Part shown: positions 18,736 through 26,781 of the stretch, one piece after another
Position numbering within the stretch: position 1 is the stretch's first letter
Layout of the letters: every line of letters begins with the position of its first letter
Assembly (NCBI GenBank): GCA_963736425.1
Contig: CAVTOX010000014.1
Location: 62,001 to 126,000, forward strand
DNA from: Prado023 sp963736425
GTDB lineage: Bacteria; Actinomycetota; Actinomycetes; S36-B12; CAIYMF01
Direction: 5' to 3'
Length of the DNA: 64,000 bases
Made by a program: the position numbers and the translations under genes
Notes under the pieces: model-generated
Database searches by the model: none
The model's input: the letters and a program-made list of their open reading frames with translations, nothing else
What the model was told of the DNA's origin: nothing

Positions 18736-19602
18736 TCAGGGCAGCGTCAGGATCTCCGCTCCGTCCTCGGTCACGAGCAGCGTGTGCTCGAACTGGGCGG
18801 TCCAGCTGCCGTCCCTGGTCACGGCCGTCCACCCGTCGGACCACATCGTGTAGTCGTAGGTGCCCAGGGTCAGCATCGGCTCGATCGTGAACGTCATACC
18901 GGGCAGCATCAGGGTGTCCGACTGCGGGTCGTCGAAGTGCGGGATGACCAGTCCGGTGTGGAACGAGGTCCCGATGCCATGGCCGGTGAAGTCGCGCACG
19001 ACCCCGTACCCGAAGCGCTTGGCGTAGGACTCGATGACCCGACCGATGACGTTGATCGGCCGGCCTGGGCGCACCGCCCCGATGGAGCGCATGGTGGCCT
19101 CGTGCGTGCGCTCGACCAGCAAGCGGACGTCGGAGTCCACCTCGCCGACGAGGAAGGTCGCGTTGGTGTCGCCGTGCACGCCACCGAGGAAGCCGGTGAT
19201 GTCGATGTTGCAGATGTCACCCTCGCGGAGCACCGTGTCGTCGGGGATGCCGTGGCAGATCACCTCGTTGAGGCTGCTGCACAGCGACTTGGGGAACCCG
19301 CGGTACCCGAGGGTTGACGGGTAGGCGCCGTGGTCGCAGAGGAACTCGTGACCGATCCGGTCGAGCTCGTCGGTGGTCACACCCGGGGCGATCGCGCGAC
19401 CCACCTCGGCCAGGGCCTGGGCCGCCAGCCGGCCGGCGACCCGCATCGCCTCGATGGTCTCGGCGTCCTTGACCTCGCCGCCGGTGTAGGGGGCGGGCCG
19501 GGGCCGGTCGACGTACTCGGGCCGCGCGATGCTCGCCGGAACGGGGCGTCGGGGGGAGATCCGTCCCGCGGTCAGGGGGGCGCGAGTGGGTGCGGTCGGC
19601 AT
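18736..19602 (-). CDS. map: Type I methionine aminopeptidase
   Basis: It removes the initiator Met from nascent proteins. The 288-aa protein has the actinobacterial MetAP1c extension ('ISPRRPVPASIARPEYV', a Pro-rich segment that can contact the ribosome) before the pita-bread fold. Metal ligands are visible in 'GDICNIDITGFLGGVHGDTNATF' (two Asp), 'GHGIGTSFH' (His), 'TIEPML' (Glu) and 'QFEHTLLV' (Glu). 'NEVICHGIPD' carries the catalytic His. Transcription looks leaderless, with TACTCT 6 nt before the ATG. Confidence 0.95.
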   Translation of the reverse strand: MPTAPTRAPLTAGRISPRRPVPASIARPEYVDRPRPAPYTGGEVKDAETIEAMRVAGRLAAQALAEVGRAIAPGVTTDELDRIGHEFLCDHGAYPSTLGYRGFPKSLCSSLNEVICHGIPDDTVLREGDICNIDITGFLGGVHGDTNATFLVGEVDSDVRLLVERTHEATMRSIGAVRPGRPINVIGRVIESYAKRFGYGVVRDFTGHGIGTSFHTGLVIPHFDDPQSDTLMLPGMTFTIEPMLTLGTYDYTMWSDGWTAVTRDGSWTAQFEHTLLVTEDGAEILTLP

Positions 19603-19608
19603 GGATCA

Positions 19609-19614
19609 AGAGTA
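19609..19614 (-). promoter_or_regulatory. map -10 box, leaderless type
   Basis: TACTCT on the minus strand ends 6 nt before the map ATG at 19602, leaving no room for a Shine-Dalgarno leader. Confidence 0.45.
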
Positions 19615-19682
19615 CGCAGGACACGCCCTGAGCGCGGCCGGTAGCGTCGGGGGTGGTCGTAGCCCAACCCGAGGAGGTCATC

Positions 19683-19865
19683 GTGTCGTACTGGTTCTGC
19701 CTGACCCACGGTGCCGTGGAGCCTGACGAGGGCTGCGCCCACGCGGAGCGGCTCGGGCCTTACGCCGATGTCGAGACCGCGCAGGCGGCTCTGGATCGCG
19801 CGCACAAGCGTTCCGAGGCCTGGGACCACGACGTTCGCTGGAACGACGACGACCTCGACGACTGA
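19683..19865 (+). CDS. Conserved 60-aa actinobacterial protein
   Basis: A small acidic protein, 'VSYWFCLTHGAVEPDEGC' then 'ERLGPYADVETAQAALDRAHKRSEAWD' then 'WNDDDLDD'. I recognise it as a short conserved actinobacterial hypothetical with an SPOR-like beta-alpha pattern, often near map or panC-type genes. The function is unknown. GTG 19683 is the start because GAGGAGG (19671-19677) precedes it by 5 nt. It is transcribed divergently from map. Confidence 0.8.
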   Translation: MSYWFCLTHGAVEPDEGCAHAERLGPYADVETAQAALDRAHKRSEAWDHDVRWNDDDLDD

Positions 19866-19893
19866 GCGTCGGTCACTCCGCGGCGGCGAGGCC

Positions 19894-21204
19894 TCAGGTG
19901 CCGGGCGCCTCGACGGCGGCCCGAGCGGCCCGGATGCCCCGTTCGCGCACCGCGTTCGGGTCGGTCCTGTCATCGAAGCGCCAGAGGCTCGGCAGCGCGA
20001 ACGCCAGCAGGACACCGCCCGCGGCGCACAGCAGGCCGCCGGACACCAGGCTCGTCCGAAGTGAGGTCAGTGCTGCCACGCCGGTGGAGCGGACCTGTCC
20101 CAGGGTCGGGCCGATCGAGTAGCTGAGCAGCTCGATCCCGGCCAGCCGCCCGCGCAGCTCGTCGGGGATCGTCTGGTTCCAGATCAGCATCCGGAACAGC
20201 CCCGAGATCATGTCCGCGGCCCCGGCCAGGCCCAGCATCAGCAGGACGATCGCCACCGAGTCGCTCAGGCCGACGCCGGCGATCGCCAGCCCCCAGCAGA
20301 TCGCCGCCACGAGGACCGCCCGGCCGTGATGGTGCACGTGGCTGGTCCACCCGCTGGTCAGGGTGGCCACCAGGCTGCCCACCGCACCGGCGGAGTACAG
20401 GAACCCGAGGACCCACGGGGCGCCGAGGTCCTCGGCGAGGAAGGGGAACAGCGCGTAGGGGAACGCGAAGACCATGGCCATCATGTCCACCGCGTAGGTG
20501 CCCATCAGGTCCTTGCGCGACCAGGCGTAGCGCATCCCCTCTCCGATCCGGCTCAGGCTGGCCGGCTCGGCCTCCCGGCCCGGCGGGATCGACCGGAGGC
20601 GCCAGAGCGCCAGGCCGGAGATGAGGAAGGTGGCGGCGTCGAACGCGTAGGCCGACCAGACGCCGAACCCCGCGATGAGCAGGCCGCCGAGAGCCGGACC
20701 GACGATCTCGCCCACCTGCCAGCGCAGGGAGTTCAACGCGCCGGCGGCGGCCAGCTCGTCGTAGGGCACGACCCGGGGGATGATCGCCTCCATCGAGGGC
20801 CGCTGGAGTCCGTCCACCGCGGCGAAGAGCATCGCGACCACGTAGATCACCCACAGGTACGGGTCCGGTTGCAGGGCATTGACCAGCAGGATCACTGAGA
20901 GCGCCAGGCTGGAGAACTCGGTGACCAGCACCATCCGGCGGCGGTCCACGGCGTCTGCCATGGCCCCGCCCCAGAGGCCGAACACGATGAGCGGCACGAG
21001 CTCGGCCAACCCGATGAGGCCCACCGCGATGTAGGAGTCGGTCAGCTCGGCCACCTGGAAGGGCAGGGCGACCATCGTGACCATGGAGCCCAGGAAGGTC
21101 ACCAGGCCGGAGGTGAACACCCAGCGGAAGTCGCGCGAGTGCCGCAGCGGGCGCAGGTCCATCCGGATGCGCACGCTGCGGGTCGGCTCGCTTCCCTCAG
21201 GCAC
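19894..21204 (-). CDS. MFS transporter (enterobactin-exporter-like)
   Basis: A 436-aa protein with about 12 TM helices. 'DFRWVFTSGLVTFLGSMVTMVALPFQVAELT' is a typical MFS_3 first helix, and 'GLWGGAMADAVDRRRMVLVTEF' is motif A between TM2 and TM3. The C-terminal half includes 'DELRGRLAGIELL', the matching loop of the second six-helix bundle. The substrate is not predictable. The start is uncertain: GTG 21204, GTG 21174 and ATG 21162 are all in frame, and homology starts at 'MDLRPLRHSRDF' (21162). It lies 64 nt after panB on the same strand. Confidence 0.85.
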   Translation of the reverse strand: MPEGSEPTRSVRIRMDLRPLRHSRDFRWVFTSGLVTFLGSMVTMVALPFQVAELTDSYIAVGLIGLAELVPLIVFGLWGGAMADAVDRRRMVLVTEFSSLALSVILLVNALQPDPYLWVIYVVAMLFAAVDGLQRPSMEAIIPRVVPYDELAAAGALNSLRWQVGEIVGPALGGLLIAGFGVWSAYAFDAATFLISGLALWRLRSIPPGREAEPASLSRIGEGMRYAWSRKDLMGTYAVDMMAMVFAFPYALFPFLAEDLGAPWVLGFLYSAGAVGSLVATLTSGWTSHVHHHGRAVLVAAICWGLAIAGVGLSDSVAIVLLMLGLAGAADMISGLFRMLIWNQTIPDELRGRLAGIELLSYSIGPTLGQVRSTGVAALTSLRTSLVSGGLLCAAGGVLLAFALPSLWRFDDRTDPNAVRERGIRAARAAVEAPGT

Positions 21205-21268
21205 GGGGGTCGATTGTCCACCTCTGGTGGGGCTGGGGCAATCGGCCTCAATCGGCCTCCCCGCTGGC

Positions 21269-22136
21269 TCAGCTGTACTGGTGCTCCGGGCCCGGGTAGG
21301 TCCCGGCGACGACCTCGTCGGCCCATTCATGGACTGCGGCCGAGAGCACGCCGCCAAGATCGGCGTAGCGCTTGACGAACTTCGCCGGCCGCCCCGGGGT
21401 GAGCCCGGCCATGTCCTGCCAGACCAGGACCTGGGCATCGGTGGACGCACCGGCGCCGATCCCGATGGTGGGGATCGACAGGCTGCGCGTCACGCGCTCG
21501 GCCAGGTCGCTGGGGACGACCTCGAGCACGATCGCGAACGCACCCGCGGCCTCCATGGCCTTGGCGTCCTGCATGAGGATCTCGCCGTCCTCACCGCGTC
21601 CCTGAACCCGGTAGCCGCCGAGCTGGTTGACCGACTGCGGGGTCAGGCCCAGGTGCGCCATCACGGGGATGCCGGCCGCGACCAGTGCCTCGACCTGTGG
21701 CAGCACGCGGGCGCCCCCCTCGAGCTTCACAGCCTGGACACGGGCCTCCTTCATGAAGCGTGAGGCGGTCTCGAGGGCCTGTTGGGGCGAGCCCTGGTAG
21801 GAGCCGAACGGGAGGTCGCCGACCACCAGGGCGCGCGATGACCCGCGGACCACCGCTGCCGCCAAGCGGAAGGAGGTCGTCGACCGTGACGGGAACGGTG
21901 GAGTCGTAGCCGTAGACGACCATCGCCGCCGAGTCGCCGACGAGCATCACCGGGATGCCGGCGTCGTCGAAGATGCGCGCGGTCAACGCGTCGTACGCGG
22001 TGATCATGGGCCACTTCTCGCCCCGGGCCTTCGCCGCGATCAGGTCGCGCGTGGTGACCCGCCGGCCCGTCGGCGCAGCGCCGTACAGGGCGGGGGAGGT
22101 GGGTTGGGGGGCGCCGGAGGCGGCGGACAGGCTCAT
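21269..22136 (-). CDS. panB: 3-methyl-2-oxobutanoate hydroxymethyltransferase (frameshifted here)
   Basis: PanB makes ketopantoate in pantothenate/CoA synthesis. The N-terminal part ('MITAYDALTARIFDDAGIPVMLVGDSAAMVVYGYDSTVPVTVDDLLPL') holds the Mg-binding Asp, and the rest ('ALVVGDLPFGSY', 'VKLEGG', 'PVMAHLGLTPQSVNQLGGYRVQGR', 'PTIGIGAG') is complete in a frame one base away. Dropping one C of 21862-21863 joins them as 'LLPLAAAVVRGSSRALVVGDLPFGSY', a 288-aa protein of normal length. Because PanB is usually needed in the absence of pantothenate, a consensus insertion is the likelier explanation. Confidence 0.88.
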
Positions 22137-22283
22137 GTGCGATCTCTCCCATCTCGAGGCTCACGAACGGAGTCCCCGGACGACTCGAATGGTCGCACGT
22201 CGTGCGCCACTTCGCCAGAGCCGGTGTACCCGATTCCGCGACCGGGGAAACGCCCTGCTGGGGCGCCTGCGGTGGTCGCCTGC

Positions 22284-24008
22284 TCAGTCGGCGAGCTCCC
22301 GGTACCGGTTGGTGATCGGCTGACGGCGGTCGCGACCGAATGAGCGGGGGGTGATCTTGGTCCCGATCGGGTACTGGCGGCGCTTGTACTCGGCGAAGTC
22401 CGTCATCCGCAGGACCCGCTCGACCAACGCCCTGTCGTAGCCGTCGGCCACGATCTCGTCGGCTCCGTGGTCGCGCTCGACGTAGTCGTCGAGGATGTCG
22501 TCGAGGACCTCGTACTCCGGCAGGGAGTCGGTGTCCCTCTGGTCCGGTCGGAGCTCGGCCGACGGCGGCTTGTCGATGGAGTTCGGCGGAATGGGCGGCG
22601 TCTGCCCGAGGCGCTCGGCCTCGGCGTTGCGCCAGCGGGCCAGTCGGAACACCCACGTCTTCGGGACGTCCTTGATCGGGCCGAATCCGCCGACGGCATC
22701 GCCGTAGATCGTCGAGTAGCCCACCGAGAGCTCGCTCTTGTTCCCCGGGGCCAGCACGAGGTGGCCCTCCTGGTTGCTGATCGCCATGACGGTCGTGCCG
22801 CGGATGCGGGCCTGCAGGTTCTCCTCGGCCAGGCCGGTGAGCTCCATCGAGGCCATGAACGCGTCGAAGATCGGGGCGATCGGGATCCGGCGGATGTGGG
22901 CGCCCAGACGCTCGGCGAGGTCGAAGGCGTCGTCCTGGGAGTGCTGGGAGGAGTACTTGCTCGGCATGGAGATGCCGTACACGTTCTCGCCGCCGATCGC
23001 GTCGGCGGCGATCGCGGCGACCAGTGCGGAGTCGATGCCCCCGGACATGCCGAACGTGACCGAGCGGAAGCCGTTCTTGCGCACGTAGTCGCCCAGCCCG
23101 AGGGCCAGGGCGGCGTACATCTCGGCCTCGTCGGTGAGCCGCGGCTCGATCACCGGGTGGGGGAGCGACTCGTAGGGCGCCACTGGCCCCCCGGGGATCT
23201 CGGCAGTGCAGTACCCGCCGGCCGCGGGCAGGTCGAGGTCGACCACCAGCAGCGCGTCGGCGAACTGCGGGGCGCGGGCGATCAGCTCGCCGTCGGGACC
23301 GACCACCAGGGAGTCGCCGTCGAAGACGAGCTCGTCCTGCCCGCCGACCATGTTGACGTAGGCCAGCGCCGCCCCGGCCTCGACAGCGCGACGCGAGGCC
23401 AGCGCGAGGCGCGTGTCGTCCTTGTGCAGCTCGTAGGGCGAGCCGTTGATCACCACGAGCAGCCCGGCGCCGACCTCGCGCACCTGGGCGACCGGACCAC
23501 CGTCCTGCCAGAGGTCCTCGCAGATCGCCAGGGCGACGTCGACTCCGGCGATCCGCACCACGCACGCATCGGTCCCCGGGACGAAGTAGCGGAACTCGTC
23601 GAACACCCCGTAGTTGGGCAGGTGATGCTTGCTGTAGCGGGCGACCACCTGGCCGCCGTGCAGGACGGCGGCTGCGTTGACGGGCGCCCCGCGTGGGGTG
23701 CCCAGCGGGTGGTCCGCGCTGCCGTCGCGCAGGTCGAGGTACCCGACGATGGCCGCTGTGTCGCCCAGGCCCTCGTCGGCCAGGGTCACCGCCAGGGAGT
23801 CCAACGCGCTGATCGAGGCCTGCTGGAACGACCAGCGCAGGGCGAGGTCCTCGATCGGGTAGCCGGTCAGGACCATCTCGGGGAAGGCCACCAGGTGCGC
23901 GCCCGCCGCGGCCGCCTCCCGGGTCCGTTCGACGATCATCCGCGCGTTGCCGGCGAAGTCGCCGACGACCGGATTGACCTGGGCCAGGGCCAGGCGCAGT
24001 TGGGGCAC
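22284..24008 (-). CDS. nadE: Glutamine-dependent NAD+ synthetase
   Basis: The last step of NAD synthesis: amidation of deamido-NAD using glutamine. The 574-aa protein has an N-terminal nitrilase-type glutaminase domain ('FPEMVLTGYP' with catalytic Glu44, 'RYSKHHLPNYGVFDE' with Lys, 'LAICEDLW' with Cys) and a C-terminal synthetase domain with the P-loop 'FGMSGGIDSALVAA', 'NLQARIRGTTVMAISN' and 'GNKSELSVGYSTIYGD'. ATP-pyrophosphatase chemistry follows from SGGxDS. The GTG start has TAGCCT exactly 7 nt upstream, indicating a leaderless transcript. PanB lies downstream on the same strand. Confidence 0.95.
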   Translation of the reverse strand: MPQLRLALAQVNPVVGDFAGNARMIVERTREAAAAGAHLVAFPEMVLTGYPIEDLALRWSFQQASISALDSLAVTLADEGLGDTAAIVGYLDLRDGSADHPLGTPRGAPVNAAAVLHGGQVVARYSKHHLPNYGVFDEFRYFVPGTDACVVRIAGVDVALAICEDLWQDGGPVAQVREVGAGLLVVINGSPYELHKDDTRLALASRRAVEAGAALAYVNMVGGQDELVFDGDSLVVGPDGELIARAPQFADALLVVDLDLPAAGGYCTAEIPGGPVAPYESLPHPVIEPRLTDEAEMYAALALGLGDYVRKNGFRSVTFGMSGGIDSALVAAIAADAIGGENVYGISMPSKYSSQHSQDDAFDLAERLGAHIRRIPIAPIFDAFMASMELTGLAEENLQARIRGTTVMAISNQEGHLVLAPGNKSELSVGYSTIYGDAVGGFGPIKDVPKTWVFRLARWRNAEAERLGQTPPIPPNSIDKPPSAELRPDQRDTDSLPEYEVLDDILDDYVERDHGADEIVADGYDRALVERVLRMTDFAEYKRRQYPIGTKITPRSFGRDRRQPITNRYRELAD

Positions 24009-24015
24009 GAGGAGC

Positions 24016-24021
24016 AGGCTA
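24016..24021 (-). promoter_or_regulatory. nadE -10 box, leaderless type
   Basis: TAGCCT on the minus strand ends 7 nt before GTG 24008. No purine-rich ribosome binding site precedes that GTG. Confidence 0.45.
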
Positions 24022-24071
24022 CCGACATCGGAGAGGACCGAGCCCGCCCCCGCCCCACCCGCCGCGCGAGA

Positions 24072-24121
24072 ACAACCTGGTGCCGTTCGGTCTCTCTACC
24101 AGCAGGACGGCACCAGGTTGT
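24072..24121. repeat. Palindromic element, copy 1
   Basis: ACAACCTGGTGCCGT (24072-24086) and its exact reverse complement (24107-24121) form a 15-bp stem around a 20-nt loop. It lies between the divergent nadE and AbiEi-like genes. The same stem sequence recurs at 25275-25328. Confidence 0.85.
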
Positions 24122-24290
24122 GGCCGAGAGGAGCTGTGGCGACGGACCTGCTCACGGGTTCGTGGCGCACAACTCGTGGCGTGCGCGGGCATGCCGGGGG
24201 GCGTGGCACACACACCGAAGACATCCGCTCGTGAGGCTGACCTGTGGATGGGCGCTGGACCCGACGGGAAGGCCGACGGACCATTCTCCC

Positions 24291-25358
24291 GTGCCCCGGA
24301 AGAACCCTCAGGATGCCCGCGCCCTTGCGGCCATTGCCGTGGTGGCCTCGGAGCAGGAGGGCGTCATCACGTCGGGGCAGGCGCTCGCGACGGGCATCTC
24401 GCCGGGTGCGATCCGACGGCACGTAGAGTCCGGCCGCTGGCAGCGCCTGCATCGTGGGGTGTTCCACGTCCGTTCGGGGGAGCCCAGCCTTCGGGGCCGG
24501 ATGTGGGCCGCCCACCTGGCCCTCGGCCCGGGCAGCGTGGTGGCCGGCGTCGCAGCCGCCCACTACTGGGGCCTGCTCGACGGAGACCCCGCACGCAGCC
24601 AGCCCATCCTGATGCTCGTCGAGGAACGCAGCCATCTGAGGACCCCCGGAGTACGGACCCGTCGGGTCCGGGACCCGGGCGGCCTGGCGCATGCAGTCCG
24701 CTGCCCACCTGTTGTCACGGTCGAGCACGCAGTCGTCGACCTCGCAGGGCGTGCGATGACGGATGCCATCGCGGTCGAGACGGTCCTGCGTGCCTGTCGG
24801 CTCCGGCTGACGACGCCAGATCGGCTCCGGGCTGTGATCGACCAACAGGCACGACTGCGCCGCCGCTCGTTGCTGACGTCCCTGTGCACCGAGGCGCGCG
24901 TGGGCGTGACCAGCCCGCTGGAGCTGCGCTACGTCACGGGAGTGGCTCGAGCGCACGGGCTGCCACCTGGGCAGCACCAGGTGCGGGCGACCTCGTTCAC
25001 TGGGGGGACCGCCTACCGTGATGTGGTCTACCGCGAGCAGGGCGTCCTGATCGAGCTCGACGGGCGCCTCGGCCATGAGGACGAGTCGGCGGTGTTCCGC
25101 GATCAGTTCCGCGACAACGACGCCGCACTCAGCGGCCTGGCCACTTTGCGCTTCGGGTGGCTGGCGGTGGTCGGCGGCCGATGCCAGGTCGCGATCCAGG
25201 TGGAGCGAATCCTGCAGCGTGGCGGGTGGACGGGCAACGCTCAGCCCTGCAATACCGGTTGCCCCGTGTGGGCACAACAACCTGGTGCCGTGGTGCCGTT
25301 CTATCGACAGAACGGCACCAGGTTGTTGCGGGGAGCATCTGATCGGCGGGGAGCGTGA
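24291..25358 (+). CDS. AbiEi-type N-terminal domain protein with DUF559-like C-terminus
   Basis: A 355-aa protein. The N-terminal winged helix ('EQEGVITSGQALATGISPGAIRRHVESGRWQRLHRGVFHV') is the AbiEi antitoxin N-terminal domain. The C-terminal half ('YRDVVYREQGVLIELDGRLGHED' then 'FRDNDAALSGLATLRFGW' then 'VERILQRGGWTG') resembles the DUF559/Vsr-like nuclease fold, with E-x-D as the candidate catalytic pair. This combination is common in actinobacteria as solitary genes. No adjacent AbiEii toxin gene is present, so a toxin-antitoxin role is doubtful. The last 30 residues are encoded by a palindrome that appears to have displaced the normal stop after 'CNTGCPV'. GTG 24291 is the likely start. 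Confidence 0.75.
   Translation: MPRKNPQDARALAAIAVVASEQEGVITSGQALATGISPGAIRRHVESGRWQRLHRGVFHVRSGEPSLRGRMWAAHLALGPGSVVAGVAAAHYWGLLDGDPARSQPILMLVEERSHLRTPGVRTRRVRDPGGLAHAVRCPPVVTVEHAVVDLAGRAMTDAIAVETVLRACRLRLTTPDRLRAVIDQQARLRRRSLLTSLCTEARVGVTSPLELRYVTGVARAHGLPPGQHQVRATSFTGGTAYRDVVYREQGVLIELDGRLGHEDESAVFRDQFRDNDAALSGLATLRFGWLAVVGGRCQVAIQVERILQRGGWTGNAQPCNTGCPVWAQQPGAVVPFYRQNGTRLLRGASDRRGA
25275..25328. repeat. Palindromic element, copy 2
   Basis: CAACAACCTGGTGCCG (25275-25290) pairs with its complement at 25313-25328. An inner stem, TGGTGCCGTTCT (25291-25302) with 25309-25320, uses a tandem duplication of TGGTGCCG. The arms match copy 1. It lies inside the 3' end of the AbiEi-like reading frame. 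Confidence 0.85.
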
Positions 25359-25433
25359 CAGCGGATCGCGCTGGCAGGTAGCGGGTCGCCGTGGCTACCC
25401 GGGGGCGCCAGTCCATGGGGCAGTATGTCCCCC

Positions 25434-26772
25434 ATGGACAAGCAGACGGAGTTCGTGCTGCGCACGGTCGAGGAGCGTGACATCCGGTTCGTCCGGCTGT
25501 GGTTCACCGACGTGCTCGGGTACCTGAAGTCGGTGGCGATCGCTCCGGCCGAGCTCGAGAGTGCGTTCAGCGAGGGGATCGGCTTCGACGGCTCGGCCAT
25601 CGAGGGGTTCGCCCGGGTCCAGGAGGCCGACATGCTGGCCATGCCCGACCCGGGCACCTTCCAGGTTCTGCCCTGGCGCGGGGAGTCCCAGGGCGTGGCG
25701 CGCATGTTCTGCGACATCACGATGCCCGACGGGAGCCCGTCGTTCGCCGACCCGCGCTACGTGCTCAAGCGCACCCTGTCGCGGGCCGCCGACCAGGGGT
25801 TGACGTTCTACACGCACCCGGAGATCGAGTTCTACCTGTTCAAGGAGCCGCACCGGCCCGGGGCAGACGCCGGTCCCGATCGACGAGGGCGGCTACTTCG
25901 ACCACACGCCCCAGGGCTCGGGCTACGACTTCCGCCGCCAGGCGATCGGGATCCTCGAGGCGATGGGGATCTCCGTGGAGTTCAGCCACCACGAGGGCGG
26001 GCCGGGCCAGCAGGAGATCGACCTGCGCTACGCCGACGCGCTGACGACCGCGGACAACATCATGACGTTCCGGCTGGTCGTCAAGGAGGTGGCCCTCGAG
26101 CAGGGCGTCTCGGCGACCTTCATGCCCAAGCCGCTGCGCGACCACCCGGGGTCGGGCATGCACACGCACCTGTCGCTGTTCGAGGGCGACCGCAACGCCT
26201 TCTTCGAGGCCGGTGCCGAGCTGCAGCTGAGCCAGACGGCGCGGTCGTTCATGGCCGGCATCCTGCACCACGCGCCCGAGATGAGCGCCGTGACCAACCA
26301 GTGGGTCAACTCCTACAAGCGACTGGTGGGTGGCGGGGAGGCCCCGGCGTGGGTGTGCTGGGGGCACAACAACCGCAGCGCGCTGCTGCGCGTGCCCATG
26401 TACAAGCCGGACAAGGGCAACTCGACGCGGATCGAGTACCGCGCGATGGACTCCGCGGCCAACCCGTACCTGGCCTACGCGCTGCTGCTGTCGGCGGGCA
26501 TGAAGGGCATCGAGGAGGGCTACGAGCTCCCGCCGGGTGCCGACGACGACGTCTGGGCGCTGAGCAACTCCGAGCGCCGCGCAATGGGCCTGACCCCGCT
26601 GCCGACGAGCCTCAACCAGGCGATCCAGGCGATGGAGCGCAGCGAGCTGGTGGCCGAGACGCTCGGCGAGCACGTCTTCGACTTCTTCCTGCGCAACAAG
26701 CGCGCGGAGTGGGAGGAGTACCGGCGCCAGGTGACGCAGTTCGAGCTGGACCGCTACCTCCCCGTGCTCTAG
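25434..26772 (+). CDS. glnA2: Glutamine synthetase, GlnA2 type (frameshifted here)
   Basis: ATP-dependent ligation of glutamate and ammonia, or a related gamma-glutamyl transfer. The N-terminal part ('MDKQTEFVLRTVEERDIRFVRLWFTDVLGYLKSVAIAP') and C-terminal part ('HHEGGPGQQEIDLRYADAL', 'FMPKPLRDHPGSGMHTHLSLF', 'NRSALLRVPMY') match actinobacterial GlnA2. One extra G in the run 25860-25863 breaks the frame. Removing it gives 445 aa through '..RPGQTPVPIDEGGYFDHT'. The adenylylation tyrosine of GlnA1 is replaced by 'DDDVWALS', so GlnE should not control it. ATG 25434 is preferred over 25425 on homology. glnE follows after 9 nt. Confidence 0.9.
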
Positions 26773-26781
26773 GCGTCGATC

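Noticed and set aside
24072..25358. AbiE toxin-antitoxin system
   Set aside because: Only the AbiEi-type N-terminal domain is present. No AbiEii nucleotidyltransferase toxin is adjacent, and solitary genes of this kind are common in actinobacteria.
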